Shown piece after piece: positions 34,552 to 45,351 of a stretch of 64,000 nucleotides of DNA; positions within the stretch are counted from its first letter, which is position 1, and each line of letters begins with the position of its first letter. Both the position numbers and the translations under genes were made by a program. The notes beneath the pieces are model-generated. The model was not told the origin of the DNA. It made no database searches and was given only the letters and a program-made list of their open reading frames with translations. The stretch comes from Burkholderia sp. NRF60-BP8 (GTDB taxonomy: Bacteria > Pseudomonadota > Gammaproteobacteria > Burkholderiales > Burkholderiaceae). The stretch lies in NCBI RefSeq assembly GCF_001522585.2, contig NZ_CP013372.1:1364001-1428000 (forward strand), given 5' to 3'.

Positions 34552-35571
34552 ATGTCCGATCTCGTCGCCGATGAACCTCGCCTGACCGCCGAAATCGAGC
34601 GCCTCAAGGCCGACTTCCCGAAAACACGCGAGCTGTACCGCGAAGTCTGCGCGCTGTTGTTCTTCCGCTTCGGCGTCACGCCGACGGCGAACCGCCTGTA
34701 CCAGCTCGTTCGCAAGGGCAGCATGAGCACGCCGACGGCTGTCCTCGGCGAGTTCTGGGCCGAGCTGCGGGAAAAAAGCCGTGTGCGCATCGAGCATCCG
34801 GACCTGCCGGCCGATTTGCAGGCAGCAGCGGGCGAACTCGTCGCGGCACTGTGGAACCGCTCGACCACCGCGGCGGCCGCGGCCCTCGACACGCTGCGCG
34901 CGGAAGTCGAAGCCGAGCGGGCCGCGGCGCACGCGGAAGTCGCGACGTTGCAGGCCGATCTGGCCCGTACCGAAACCGCGCTGGAGCAACGCACGGCGGC
35001 GCTGCTGGCCGCGCAGGTCCGCATTCAGGAACTGGAGCAGGCGAGGGCGGCGGACGATGCATCGCGGCAAGCGCTGCAAGCGGATATCGAGCGCCTGAAG
35101 GCCGACAACGCGGAGGGCGATCGTGCACTCGCCGAGGCCCGTGCGGATTTCACCACCCAGCTCGACCGGTTGCGCGACGACGCCGGTCGCGCCGAGGAGC
35201 GCCTGCGCGCGTCGGAGAAACGGGCGCTTCAGGAGATCGATCGCGAGCGGCTCGCCGCCGCGCGATTGCAAAAGGAGCTCGACGCGGCCGCGTCGCGCGC
35301 GGAACAACGCGATGCGCAGCAGCGGAAAGACATGGCCGCGCTACAGGCGCAACTCGGCGACGCGCTGCATCGCTGCGGCGTGCTTCAGGGGCAGCTCGAC
35401 GGCGCACTGGCGGCCGAGGCGGCGCGCGGCAACGAGCTCGATGCGGTGAGGCGCGAGATGGCGGCGCTGGTGCGCCGGCCGCCGTTGCGCGGAGTCAAGA
35501 GCGCTCCGGCCGCCGAACGCAGCGAGCGTCGGGCGCGCATGAGAAAGCGTGCCGACGAAGCGCCGCGCTGA
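34552..35571 (+). CDS. KfrA-like DNA-binding coiled-coil protein
   Basis: 339 residues. Residues about 8-115 match the KfrA_N DNA-binding domain (LFFRFGVTPTANRLYQLVRKGSMSTPTAVLGEFWAELR); about 125-310 are a long alanine-rich coiled coil; the C-terminus is basic. KfrA on IncP/IncU plasmids is an autoregulated protein that binds DNA through the N-terminal helix-turn-helix and forms filaments that help plasmid stability. Here it appears on what looks like a chromosome, with no par or rep gene next to it. The AT-rich upstream region carries candidate operators. Confidence 0.88.
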   Translation: MSDLVADEPRLTAEIERLKADFPKTRELYREVCALLFFRFGVTPTANRLYQLVRKGSMSTPTAVLGEFWAELREKSRVRIEHPDLPADLQAAAGELVAALWNRSTTAAAAALDTLRAEVEAERAAAHAEVATLQADLARTETALEQRTAALLAAQVRIQELEQARAADDASRQALQADIERLKADNAEGDRALAEARADFTTQLDRLRDDAGRAEERLRASEKRALQEIDRERLAAARLQKELDAAASRAEQRDAQQRKDMAALQAQLGDALHRCGVLQGQLDGALAAEAARGNELDAVRREMAALVRRPPLRGVKSAPAAERSERRARMRKRADEAPR

Positions 35572-35704
35572 CGGCGCAACCGACTCGCCGCGGATGACAT
35601 GCGGCCCGCGCACGCCCCGGGCAGACGAGAAGCGCGCCGGCCAGGCATTGGGCTCGCGACGGGGATCGGGTAAAGTGCCGCTCAACATGCCGGCTCGACG
35701 TTAC

Positions 35705-35719
35705 TAGACGACCGGTCTA
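35705..35719 (+). promoter_or_regulatory. NemR-type operator upstream of the TetR gene
   Basis: TAGACGACCGGTCTA: half-sites TAGAC and GTCTA with a 5-bp spacer, similar to the NemR box (TAGAC...GTCTA). The same sequence with one change recurs at 36406-36420, in front of the oxidoreductase gene. Confidence 0.75.
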
Positions 35720-35741
35720 ATCGTTGCTACCATACGCCATC

Positions 35742-36365
35742 ATGAATGCATCTTCAGGCGCCGAAGTCCGCCAGCACATCCTGAATATCGCGAAGCCGAT
35801 CATGCTCCACAAGGGGTTTTCGGCGGTCGGTCTGAACGAGATTCTCGCTGCGGCGGGCATCCCGAAGGGCTCGTTCTACCATTACTTCGGCTCGAAAGAG
35901 GCATTCGGCGAAGCGCTGCTCGAATCGTATTTCGAAGGCTATCTCGCGCATCTCGACAACCTGCTCGAGCAGCAGGCCGGTACCGGCGCCGAGCGCCTGA
36001 TGACGTACTGGGGCAACTGGCTGCACACGCAATGCGCGGACGATCCGGAAGGCAAGTGCCTCGCGGTGAAGCTCGGCGCGGAAGTGTCGGATCTGTCGGA
36101 AGCGATGCGCACGGTACTGCGGCGCGGCACCAGCCAGATCATCGAGCGGCTCGCGGGCGGCATCGAGGCCGGGCTCGCCGACGGTTCGCTGAGCGGCGTC
36201 GACGATCCGTCGTACACGGCCGCGATCCTGTACGAGCTGTGGCTGGGCGCGACGCTGCTGGAAAAGATTCACCGCAACCGCAAACCGCTCGAAAGGGCGA
36301 TGGCCGAAACGCGGCGCATGCTGAACCTGCCGCCGGCCGCACCGCGGGACGGAGCGCAGTCGTAA
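35742..36365 (+). CDS. TetR-family repressor, NemR/AcuR-like
   Basis: 207 residues from ATG 35742 (a TTG 18 bp upstream is possible). Helix-turn-helix at about 24-48 (GFSAVGLNEILAAAGIPKGSFYHYFGSKEAF). The ligand domain has two cysteines in HTQCADDPEGKCLAVKLGAE, the position of the redox/electrophile-sensing cysteine of NemR. NemR senses N-ethylmaleimide, methylglyoxal, quinones and bleach and de-represses detoxifying enzymes. Two identical operator-like palindromes, one before this gene and one before the next, indicate autoregulation and control of the oxidoreductase. Confidence 0.9.
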   Translation: MNASSGAEVRQHILNIAKPIMLHKGFSAVGLNEILAAAGIPKGSFYHYFGSKEAFGEALLESYFEGYLAHLDNLLEQQAGTGAERLMTYWGNWLHTQCADDPEGKCLAVKLGAEVSDLSEAMRTVLRRGTSQIIERLAGGIEAGLADGSLSGVDDPSYTAAILYELWLGATLLEKIHRNRKPLERAMAETRRMLNLPPAAPRDGAQS

Positions 36366-36405
36366 TCCGGGCGCGCATGGGCGCGCCTTGTTTTTGCCTT
36401 GATTC

Positions 36406-36420
36406 TAGACGACTGGTCTA
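36406..36420 (+). promoter_or_regulatory. NemR-type operator upstream of the oxidoreductase gene
   Basis: TAGACGACTGGTCTA, 14 of 15 positions identical to the site at 35705-35719. It lies about 180 bp before the oxidoreductase start codon. Confidence 0.75.
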
Positions 36421-36599
36421 CTCAATCATTCATGACGAATGTCTCACGCCGCGTTACGCTGTTCCGATCGTTCCAACCGCGCGCCTGCAATCGCACCGGC
36501 GCGACCGCCGACGCCGCCGCAGGCGCGCACTTCTCGCTGGTTCATCCCTGATCCGAGCGTGCCCACGCGGCACGTTCATTCCCGTTGACGGAGGCTCAC

Positions 36600-37658
36600 A
36601 TGCCGCAAAGCAAAACCGCAAACCGCCAGATCGTCCTGAATTCGCGCCCGGTCGGCGCACCGACGCCGGACAACTTCCGCGCCGAAACCGGCGACGTGCC
36701 GGTGCCCGGCGCCGGCCAGGTGCTGCTGCGCACCGTCTGGTTGTCGCTCGACCCGTACATGCGCGGCCGGATGAGCGACGCGCCGTCCTATGCGCCACCG
36801 GCCGAACTGGGCCAGCCGATGGTCGGCGGCACGGTCAGCCGTGTGGTGGCGTCGAATCTGCCGGCGTTTCGCGAAGGCGATCTCGTCGTGGCCGGCGCCG
36901 GCTGGCAGGACTATGCGCTGTCCGACGGGCGCGACCTGATCCCGCTCGGCCGCGACTTCGCGCATCCGTCGTACGCGCTCGGCGTGCTGGGCATGCCTGG
37001 CTTCACCGCGTACACCGGGCTGCTGACGATCGGCGAACCGAAGGCCGGCGAAACCGTGGTCGTCGCGGCCGCGAGCGGCGCGGTCGGCGCGGTGGTCGGC
37101 CAGATCGCGAAGCTGAAGGGTTGCCGCGTGGTCGGCGTCGCGGGCGGCGCCGACAAGTGCGCGTACGTGACCGGCACGCTCGGCTTCGACGCGTGCGTCG
37201 ACCATCGCGATCCGGCGTTTGCGGCCAAGCTGAAGGACGCGTGCCCGAACGGCATCGACGTGTATTTCGAGAACGTCGGCGGCGCCGTGTTCGACGCGGT
37301 GTGGCCGCTGCTGAACGACCATGCGCGCGTGCCCGTCTGCGGAATCATCGCGCATTACAACGACGCCGCATACGACGACAAGGCCGTGTCGACCGGCCGC
37401 GACCGCGTGCCGGCGCTGATGGGTGCGATCCTGCGCAAGCGCATCCGCGTGCAGGGTTTCATCATTCTCGATCACTATGCGACCGGCTATGCGACGTTCC
37501 TGAAGGACATGAGCGAGTGGGTCGCGCAAGGCAAGGTGAAGACGCTCGAGGACGTCGTTCCCGATCTCGCCGACGCGCCGCAAGCGCTGATCGGTTTGCT
37601 CGCCGGCAAGAATTTCGGCAAGGTCGTCGTGCGGGTCGGCCCGGACGAACTGGCCTGA
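36600..37658 (+). CDS. NADPH-dependent oxidoreductase, MDR family (2-alkenal reductase/CurA type)
   Basis: 352 residues; ATG 36600 with GGAGG upstream. Zinc-less medium-chain reductase: WLSLDPYMRGRMSD, nucleotide-binding ASGAVGAVVGQIAKLKGCRVVGVAGG and YFENVGGAVFDAVW are the signature of the CurA/leukotriene B4 12-hydroxydehydrogenase group, which reduces the C=C bond of alpha,beta-unsaturated aldehydes and ketones. Its promoter has the NemR-like palindrome, so it is probably induced by electrophiles. Confidence 0.93.
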   Translation: MPQSKTANRQIVLNSRPVGAPTPDNFRAETGDVPVPGAGQVLLRTVWLSLDPYMRGRMSDAPSYAPPAELGQPMVGGTVSRVVASNLPAFREGDLVVAGAGWQDYALSDGRDLIPLGRDFAHPSYALGVLGMPGFTAYTGLLTIGEPKAGETVVVAAASGAVGAVVGQIAKLKGCRVVGVAGGADKCAYVTGTLGFDACVDHRDPAFAAKLKDACPNGIDVYFENVGGAVFDAVWPLLNDHARVPVCGIIAHYNDAAYDDKAVSTGRDRVPALMGAILRKRIRVQGFIILDHYATGYATFLKDMSEWVAQGKVKTLEDVVPDLADAPQALIGLLAGKNFGKVVVRVGPDELA

Positions 37659-37750
37659 TCCCCGCTCGGCGACAGACCGCCACTGCACGCTGGCGTCGCG
37701 AGACGCCGGCTTGTGGCATGCTCGTTTCCGTTTTCAAAGGAGTGGAAAAA

Positions 37751-38050
37751 ATGGCGCTTCACGTGATTGCTTCGCTGTTCCTGAAACCCGAACACGCGCA
37801 GGCCGCCGAGGCCGAACTGCGCAGCATGGTCGCCAAGACGCGCACCGAACCGGGCAACCGGCGCTATGACCTGTTCCGCGAGCAGGACGGTTCGCCCAAC
37901 CTGCATCTGTACGAAATCTACGACGACCAGGCGGCGTTCGACGCACACCTCGCGAGCCCGTATTTCGGCGAATTCCGTGCGAAGTCGGCCGACTGGTTTA
38001 CCGCACCGCCGGTCATCAAGGTGCTATCGGGCATCGACGTGGCCGAGTAA
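37751..38050 (+). CDS. Antibiotic biosynthesis monooxygenase (ABM)-domain protein
   Basis: 99 residues from ATG 37751, with AAAGGAG upstream. Ferredoxin-like dimeric alpha/beta barrel: ALHVIASLFLKPEHAQAAEAELRSMVAKTRTEPGNRRYDLFREQD, then LYEIYDDQAAFDAHLASPYF. The family (YgiN/LsrG-like) includes quinol monooxygenases and small heme or quinone-handling enzymes. It lies between the alkenal reductase and the molybdo-dehydrogenase genes, consistent with quinone/electrophile detoxification. Confidence 0.9.
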   Translation: MALHVIASLFLKPEHAQAAEAELRSMVAKTRTEPGNRRYDLFREQDGSPNLHLYEIYDDQAAFDAHLASPYFGEFRAKSADWFTAPPVIKVLSGIDVAE

Positions 38051-38198
38051 CGACGCACGCACGCAACACCCCCGCCGCGGCTCGCCCACACCCGGGCCGT
38101 GCGGCAGCCGTTGCACACGACGCAACGGCGACGACGACCCCACGGCGCAGCACGCCCCGTTCGCGCCGCTTCCCCAATACAACGGCCCCGGAGGCTGA

Positions 38199-38654
38199 AT
38201 GATCACCCTCAACATCAACGGCGAAACCCGCTCGGTCGACGCCCCCGACGACATGCCCTTGCTCTGGGTGCTGCGCGACGTCGTCGGTCTGACCGGCACC
38301 AAGTTCGGCTGCGGGATCGCGCAATGCGGCGCGTGCACCGTGCATCTCGACGGCGTTGCCGCGCGCTCGTGCGTGCTGCCGGTCGCGGCCGTCGCGGGCC
38401 GCAAGATCACGACGATCGAAGCCGTCGGCGCGACGCCGGCCGGCCACAAGGTCCAGCAGGCGTGGCGCGAGCTCGACGTCGTCCAGTGCGGCTACTGCCA
38501 GTCGGGGCAGGTGATGGCCGCCACCGCGCTGATCGCAGCGAATCCGAATCCGAGCGATGCCGACATCGACGCGGCCATGGCCGGCAACATCTGCCGCTGC
38601 GGCACGTACCACCGGATTCGCACGGCCGTCAAACAAGCCGCGAAGGAGGCCTGA
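38199..38654 (+). CDS. Molybdo-hydroxylase small subunit, 2x[2Fe-2S]
   Basis: 151 residues. Plant-type cluster motif [16 protein letters not shown] with the fourth cysteine in RSCVLP; second cluster motif [11 protein letters not shown]...CRCGTY. This is the isoquinoline oxidoreductase/aldehyde dehydrogenase alpha-type subunit. It passes electrons from the Mo centre to cytochrome c. No signal peptide is present, so it is probably exported with the Tat-tagged large subunit. Start codon of the next gene overlaps the stop region closely. Confidence 0.95.
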   Translation: MITLNINGETRSVDAPDDMPLLWVLRDVVGLTGTKFGCGIAQCGACTVHLDGVAARSCVLPVAAVAGRKITTIEAVGATPAGHKVQQAWRELDVVQCGYCQSGQVMAATALIAANPNPSDADIDAAMAGNICRCGTYHRIRTAVKQAAKEA

Positions 38655-38655
38655 C

Positions 38656-40875
38656 ATGTCACGTGGACTGATCGAAGCAGGTCGGGCCGGCGCGGGCGTG
38701 TCGCGCCGCGGGTTTCTCAAACTCGGCATGTCGCTCGGCGCGGCGGCCGGCGGCGGCTTGCTGCTCAGCTTCAGCCTGCCGGCGGCGGGCGACGATGCGC
38801 GCCGCTCGGTGATCGGCGGCGACGCAGCCGAACCCGCTGCGCCCGGCGTGTTCGCCCCGAACGCATTCGTGCAGATCGACCGCGCCGGCAAGGTCACGCT
38901 CGTGATGCCGAAGGTCGAGATGGGGCAGGGTGTCTATACGGCGCTGCCGATGCTGATCGCGGAAGAGCTCGAAGTGCCGCTGTCGAGCGTGACGCTCGAT
39001 CATGCGCCGCCGAACGAGAAGCTGTTCCTCGACCCGCTGCTCGGCGGCCAGCTCACCGGCGGCTCGACGTCGGTGCGCTACGCGTGGGATCCGCTGCGCC
39101 GCGCGGGCGCGACGGCGCGCACGCTGCTTGTCGCGGCGGCCGCGAAGCAATGGAACGTCGATCCGGCCAGTTGCCGCGCGGCGAACGGCGAAGTGCAGCA
39201 TCCGCCGAGCGGCCGGCGCGCATCGTACGGGCAGTTGGCCGACGCCGCGGCGAAGCTGCCGGTGCCGAAGGACGTCGTGCTGAAACAGCCGGCGGATTTC
39301 AAGCTGATCGGCACGCCCGCGAAGCGCCTCGATTCGCCGGAGAAGGTCGACGGCACCGCGCAGTTCGGGCTCGACGTGCGCGTGCCCGGCATGCTGTATG
39401 CGGTGATCGTGAACAGCCCGGTGTTCGGCGGCACGGTCGCGAGCGTCGACGACACGGCCGCGAGAAAAATCCCCGGCGTGCGTCAGGTCGTGCGCGTCGA
39501 CAACGCGGTCGCGGTGGTCGGCGATCACACGTGGGCCGCGAAGCGCGGCGCATCGGCGCTCGTCGTGAAGTGGAACGAAGGCGCGGACGCAAAGGTGTCG
39601 ACGAAGGATCTTTTCGCGGATCTCGCGCATGCGGCGGCGAACGGCAAGGGCGCGGTCGCGCGCAAGGAAGGCGACGTCGGCAAGGCGTTCGCGAACGCGA
39701 AGACGCGCGTCGACGCCGTCTACGAACAGCCGTTGCTCGCCCACGCGACGATGGAGCCCGTGAACTGCACGGTGCACGTGCGCGGCGACGGCTGCGACAT
39801 CTGGGTCGGCACGCAGGTGCCGACCCGCGTGCGCGACACGGCGCAGCAACTGACCGGGCTGGCGCCGGACAAGATCGTCGTGCACAACCATCTGCTCGGC
39901 GGCGGATTCGGCCGGCGGCTCGAAACCGACATGGTCGGCCAGGCCGTGAAGGTCGGCAAACAGGTCGCGGCACCGGTGAAGGTGATCTGGACGCGCGAGG
40001 AAGACGTCCAGCACGACATGTACCGGCCGTGCTACTACGACACGATCTCGGCCGGCCTCGACGCGAACGGCAAGCCGGTCGCGTGGCAGCACCGGATCGT
40101 CGGCTCGTCGATTCTCGCGCGCTTCGCGCCGCCCGCGGTCAAGGACGGCGTCGATCCCGACGCGGTCGAGGTCGCGGCCGAGCTGCCGTACGACCTGCCG
40201 AACCAGCTCGTCGACTACGTGCGCCAGGAGCCGCGCCACGTGCCGACCGCGTTCTGGCGCGGCGTCGGGCCCACGCGCAGCACGTTCGTCGTCGAGAGCT
40301 TCATCGACGAATTGGCCGCCCAGACCAAGACCGATCCGGTGCAGTACCGCCGCGCACTGCTCGACAAGACGCCGCGCGCGCGCAACGTGCTCGACGTCGC
40401 GACGAAGGCGGCCGGCTGGGGCGCGTCGCTGCCGAAGGGGCAAGGGCGCGGCGTGTCGGTCATGCACGCGTTCGGCAGCTTTTTCTCGATCGTCATCGAC
40501 GTGGCGGTGGACGGCGGCGAGGTGCAGGTCAAGCGCGTCGTGTGCGCGGTCGACTGCGGCATGTACGTGAATCCGAACACGATCGAGGCGCAAGTGCAGG
40601 GCGGCATCATCTTCGGGATCACGGGCGCGCTGTACGGCGAGATCACGATCGAGGACGGCCGCGTCGTGCAGACCAACTTTACCGACTACCGGGTGATGCG
40701 AATCAACGAGACGCCGCCGATCGAAGTCCATCTGGTGAAGAGCGGCGAGGCGCCGGGCGGGATCGGCGAGCCGGGCACGGCCGCGACCGCGGCGGCGCTG
40801 TCGAACGCGATCTTCGCGGCCACCGGCACGCGGCTGCGCAAGCTGCCGGTCGGCAACCAGCTGAAAACGGCCTGA
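38656..40875 (+). CDS. Molybdopterin-cytosine-dinucleotide aldehyde dehydrogenase large subunit
   Basis: 739 residues; ATG 38656 after AAGGAGG. Twin-arginine signal SRRGFLKLG plus a hydrophobic stretch, then xanthine-oxidase-fold domains with the Moco-binding motifs GGGFGRRLETD, PTAFWRGVGPTRSTFVVES and the late GGIGEPGTAATAAAL containing the catalytic glutamate region. This is the isoquinoline 1-oxidoreductase beta / membrane-associated aldehyde dehydrogenase type that oxidises aldehydes (or N-heterocycles) in the periplasm. Forms an operon with the 2Fe-2S subunit and a three-heme cytochrome. Confidence 0.95.
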   Translation: MSRGLIEAGRAGAGVSRRGFLKLGMSLGAAAGGGLLLSFSLPAAGDDARRSVIGGDAAEPAAPGVFAPNAFVQIDRAGKVTLVMPKVEMGQGVYTALPMLIAEELEVPLSSVTLDHAPPNEKLFLDPLLGGQLTGGSTSVRYAWDPLRRAGATARTLLVAAAAKQWNVDPASCRAANGEVQHPPSGRRASYGQLADAAAKLPVPKDVVLKQPADFKLIGTPAKRLDSPEKVDGTAQFGLDVRVPGMLYAVIVNSPVFGGTVASVDDTAARKIPGVRQVVRVDNAVAVVGDHTWAAKRGASALVVKWNEGADAKVSTKDLFADLAHAAANGKGAVARKEGDVGKAFANAKTRVDAVYEQPLLAHATMEPVNCTVHVRGDGCDIWVGTQVPTRVRDTAQQLTGLAPDKIVVHNHLLGGGFGRRLETDMVGQAVKVGKQVAAPVKVIWTREEDVQHDMYRPCYYDTISAGLDANGKPVAWQHRIVGSSILARFAPPAVKDGVDPDAVEVAAELPYDLPNQLVDYVRQEPRHVPTAFWRGVGPTRSTFVVESFIDELAAQTKTDPVQYRRALLDKTPRARNVLDVATKAAGWGASLPKGQGRGVSVMHAFGSFFSIVIDVAVDGGEVQVKRVVCAVDCGMYVNPNTIEAQVQGGIIFGITGALYGEITIEDGRVVQTNFTDYRVMRINETPPIEVHLVKSGEAPGGIGEPGTAATAAALSNAIFAATGTRLRKLPVGNQLKTA

Positions 40876-40890
40876 GGGGAGGGGACGACC

Positions 40891-42201
40891 ATGCGACATC
40901 TCACCCTGAACCCGAGCCTGAACGCGCTCCGTGCCTCGTTGCTCGCGCTGTCCGCACTGGTGGCCGGCACGGTCGCGCATGCCGCTCAGACGGCGCCCGC
41001 CGACAGCGCGCTCGTCGCACGCGGTGCATATCTCGCGAAAGCCGGCGACTGCGTCGCGTGCCACACCGCGCCGCGCGGCACGCCGTTCGCGGGCGGCCTG
41101 AAGATGGTCACGCCGATGGGCGCGATCTACACGACCAACATCACGCCCGATCCGGAGACAGGCATCGGCGGCTATACCGAAGCCGATTTCGCCGCCGCGT
41201 TGCGCAAGGGCGTCGCGAAGGACGGTCACCACCTGTATCCGGCGATGCCGTATCCGTCGTACGCGAAGCTGAAGGACGACGACGTGAAGGCGCTGTATGC
41301 GTACTTCATGCACGGCGTCGAACCGGTGAAGCAGGCGAACCGGGCGTCCGACATCCCGTGGCCGCTCAACATGCGCTGGCCGCTCGCGTTGTGGAACATG
41401 GTGTTCCTCGACACGACGCCCTACGCGGACAAGCCCGCGAAGGATGCGATGTGGAACCGCGGCGCGTATCTGGTGCAGGGGCTCGGACACTGCGGGTCGT
41501 GCCACACGCCGCGCGGCGTCGGCTTCCAGGAGAAGGCGCTCGACGAAAGCGGCGCGGCGTTCCTGTCGGGCGCCTTGATCGACAACTGGTTCGCGTCGAA
41601 CCTGACCGGCGAGCACAACACCGGGCTCGGCCGCTGGAACGAGGCCGACGTCGCGCAGTTCCTGAAGACCGGCGCTAACCAGCACGCGACCGCGTTCGGT
41701 TCGATGGTGAGCGTGATCAACCACAGCACGCAGGAACTGACCGACGACGATCTGGCCGCGATCTCGCGCTACCTGAAATCGCTGCCGGCGGCAGGCGGCA
41801 CGGGTGCGCCGCCGTACCGCTACGATCCGAAGGCGACGCAGGCCGTGCTGGGCCGGCCGGCAACCGATCCGGGCGCGAAGGTGTATAACGCTTACTGCCT
41901 GCATTGCCACGGCGTGGACGGGCGCGGCTATGCGCCGCTGCTTGCTCCGCTCGCGGGCAATCCGAACGTGCTGGAGGCCGATGCGTCGTCGCTGATCAAC
42001 GTGACGCTGAACGGCAGCGACACGCTCGTGATCGGCGGTGTGCCGTCCGCCTATCCGATGCCGGCATTCTCGAACCAGTTGAACGACCGGCAGATCGCCG
42101 ACGTGCTGACGTTCATGCGCGCCGGCTGGAACAACGGCGCGCCGGCGGTGCAGGCGGCGGACGTCGCGAAACTCCGCAAGGCGACGGCGGCCGCGCACTG
42201 A
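40891..42201 (+). CDS. Three-heme cytochrome c subunit of the dehydrogenase
   Basis: 436 residues. A signal peptide (about 1-32, ending near AHAA) precedes three CxxCH heme motifs: CVACH, CGSCH and CLHCH. Methionine ligands are visible (for example in PMPAFSNQ). This is the AdhB-like subunit that hands electrons from the dehydrogenase to the ubiquinone or terminal oxidase. Start 15 bp after the stop of the large-subunit gene, ribosome binding site GAGGGGA. A related cytochrome lies at the right end of the window. Confidence 0.95.
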   Translation: MRHLTLNPSLNALRASLLALSALVAGTVAHAAQTAPADSALVARGAYLAKAGDCVACHTAPRGTPFAGGLKMVTPMGAIYTTNITPDPETGIGGYTEADFAAALRKGVAKDGHHLYPAMPYPSYAKLKDDDVKALYAYFMHGVEPVKQANRASDIPWPLNMRWPLALWNMVFLDTTPYADKPAKDAMWNRGAYLVQGLGHCGSCHTPRGVGFQEKALDESGAAFLSGALIDNWFASNLTGEHNTGLGRWNEADVAQFLKTGANQHATAFGSMVSVINHSTQELTDDDLAAISRYLKSLPAAGGTGAPPYRYDPKATQAVLGRPATDPGAKVYNAYCLHCHGVDGRGYAPLLAPLAGNPNVLEADASSLINVTLNGSDTLVIGGVPSAYPMPAFSNQLNDRQIADVLTFMRAGWNNGAPAVQAADVAKLRKATAAAH

Positions 42202-43800
<1,599 letters not shown>

Positions 43801-43819
43801 CGACGACTTGAGCGTCGTG

Positions 43820-43859
43820 ACGCCGCCGCTTCCGGGCACGGGGCGGCGGCGTTTTTTTT
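43820..43859 (+). terminator. Intrinsic terminator after aldehyde dehydrogenase gene
   Basis: CGCCGCCGC (43821-43829) pairs with GCGGCGGCG (43843-43851), then TTTTTTTT at 43852-43859. Lies 20 bp after the stop codon. Confidence 0.9.
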
Positions 43860-43885
43860 GGGGGGCGCGTCGACCACGGCGAACC

Positions 43886-44938
43886 TCAGCGGATCGGCAG
43901 AATGCCCTCGAAGACGCGTCTCACTGCGCTCTGCTGGTCGGGGTTCAGATCTCGGTAGGCGGGCGGAACCTTGCCGCATTCGGCGACCTTCGCGCTTTTG
44001 ACCTTTCCTTTCGCGACTGCCCACTCGCCGGACAGATCGCCTTCGAATTTCATGCCGAAGGGGCTATTGGCGCCTGCCGCCTGGCCCCAGCCGTTCACCA
44101 TCATGGTTTCCTGCGCGCCGCCCCACGCGAGCGGGTGCTTGCCGTCCTGCGACTCGCGGCGGTTCTGGCAGGAGTCGGCATTCGGCACGCAGTGGCCCCC
44201 GATGATTTGCTCCGGCGTGGCCTTCTTCAGGTCGGCCAGGTCCAGCAGCATGTAGTTCTCGAGATTGACGAGATAGTCGCGATTGCTTTCGGCGATCAAG
44301 ATCGCCGCCATCGCGTTGCCGAGCGCCTGATCGTTCGCGTCGGCTCCGCTCAGGCCGCCCGCGTAAACCGTCTTCATCGCTTTGAGCAGCTCCGCCGGCG
44401 TCCTGTCTTTGGCGGCCCTGGCAAACATCGTCGGGTAGTCGCTGGCGAAACACGTGCTCGAGTTCCCGTTCGCTCGTCCCCAGAAGTGAATGTAGTTCGA
44501 GTATTGTCCGCCTCCGCACTGGCGATAATAAATGGCCTCGTTCATCGAGAAGAACTGGCTCCGGCCTCCTGCGCCAGCGCATTGATAGGCCGCGAGACGC
44601 AGGAACTTCAACGGGCTCACGACGTTGCCGAAGTAGTTGCGCTGGTCGGGACCGGCCGCAGGAAGGCGATCGTTCGCCCCGTCGCAACGTTTCGGGTCGG
44701 GCGGGGGCGCTTCCGGCCTCAGCGGCATACGCTCGACGACAGTGTCGACTTTCGCGTCCGCGACCCTGAGCGCGGCTTCGCGCAACACATCCGACGTGAC
44801 GTAGAGCGGCCCACCGCGCATGTCGACGGCATAGCAGGCGGTCGCTCCTTGCGCCTGCACGGCGAAAGAAAGTGCGGCGGCAAACGAACATGCGGCGATC
44901 CCCAAGGTGCCGCCGATACGGTGACGATCGATATCCAT
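43886..44938 (-). CDS. Exported cysteine-rich protein of unknown function
   Basis: 350 residues from ATG 44938, with CGGAGC upstream; the frame extends further but without protein-like sequence. Signal peptide about 8-32 (GIAACSFAAALSFAVQAQGA). The mature protein has at least eight cysteines, aromatic-rich motifs (FFSMNEAIYYRQCGGGQYSNYIHFWGRANG) and GGAQETMMVNGWGQAAG, suggesting a disulfide-bonded secreted or periplasmic protein. I do not recognise the family. No operon partner. Confidence 0.75.
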   Translation of the reverse strand: MDIDRHRIGGTLGIAACSFAAALSFAVQAQGATACYAVDMRGGPLYVTSDVLREAALRVADAKVDTVVERMPLRPEAPPPDPKRCDGANDRLPAAGPDQRNYFGNVVSPLKFLRLAAYQCAGAGGRSQFFSMNEAIYYRQCGGGQYSNYIHFWGRANGNSSTCFASDYPTMFARAAKDRTPAELLKAMKTVYAGGLSGADANDQALGNAMAAILIAESNRDYLVNLENYMLLDLADLKKATPEQIIGGHCVPNADSCQNRRESQDGKHPLAWGGAQETMMVNGWGQAAGANSPFGMKFEGDLSGEWAVAKGKVKSAKVAECGKVPPAYRDLNPDQQSAVRRVFEGILPIR

Positions 44939-45351
44939 GAACGGGCTCCGGTGATTTCGTGGATGGGAAAGGGCCCGCGAATGGGCATGCGTTAACAGCA
45001 AGCCGGCGCACGCAGATGGTCTACGGGCCGACAGCGCTGCCCGACGTCGCGGGATGAAGGACACAGGAGGAAGGGACGCTCGGGACGAGCCGTTGTGAGC
45101 TGCCCGGGAATCGAGGGATGCGGTGCGTTAGTCGCGCATCGGACTGGCCGGATGGATCAGGCCGTTCTTGGGAATGGGACAAGCAGTGACATACCGATTA
45201 GCCACGGCGTTTTAATTTTACATAACGTGAATTATCGACAGTTTGTGTTGTAGCAGCCATATCCTAATGTCGTGTTCTGGCTATTTACAGATGTCGTGTT
45301 TTTGACTGCTGGCATGCTGGACGGCTCGTTGAGTAAGCCCGGGAGCCGACC
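44939..45351. other. Region upstream of IS remnant
   Basis: About 410 bp. It becomes AT-rich near 45200-45300 and contains TGTCGTGTT twice (near 45270 and 45293), possibly the left end of the insertion sequence that follows. No gene. Confidence 0.4.

Noticed and set aside
24265..36365. Phage-defence island interpretation of the VapBC/HNH/HipBA/KfrA stretch
   Set aside because: The genes are interspersed with ordinary metabolic genes (MurA, MHS, HPPD, CDF) and no integrase, att repeat, restriction-methylation pair or other defence system was seen.
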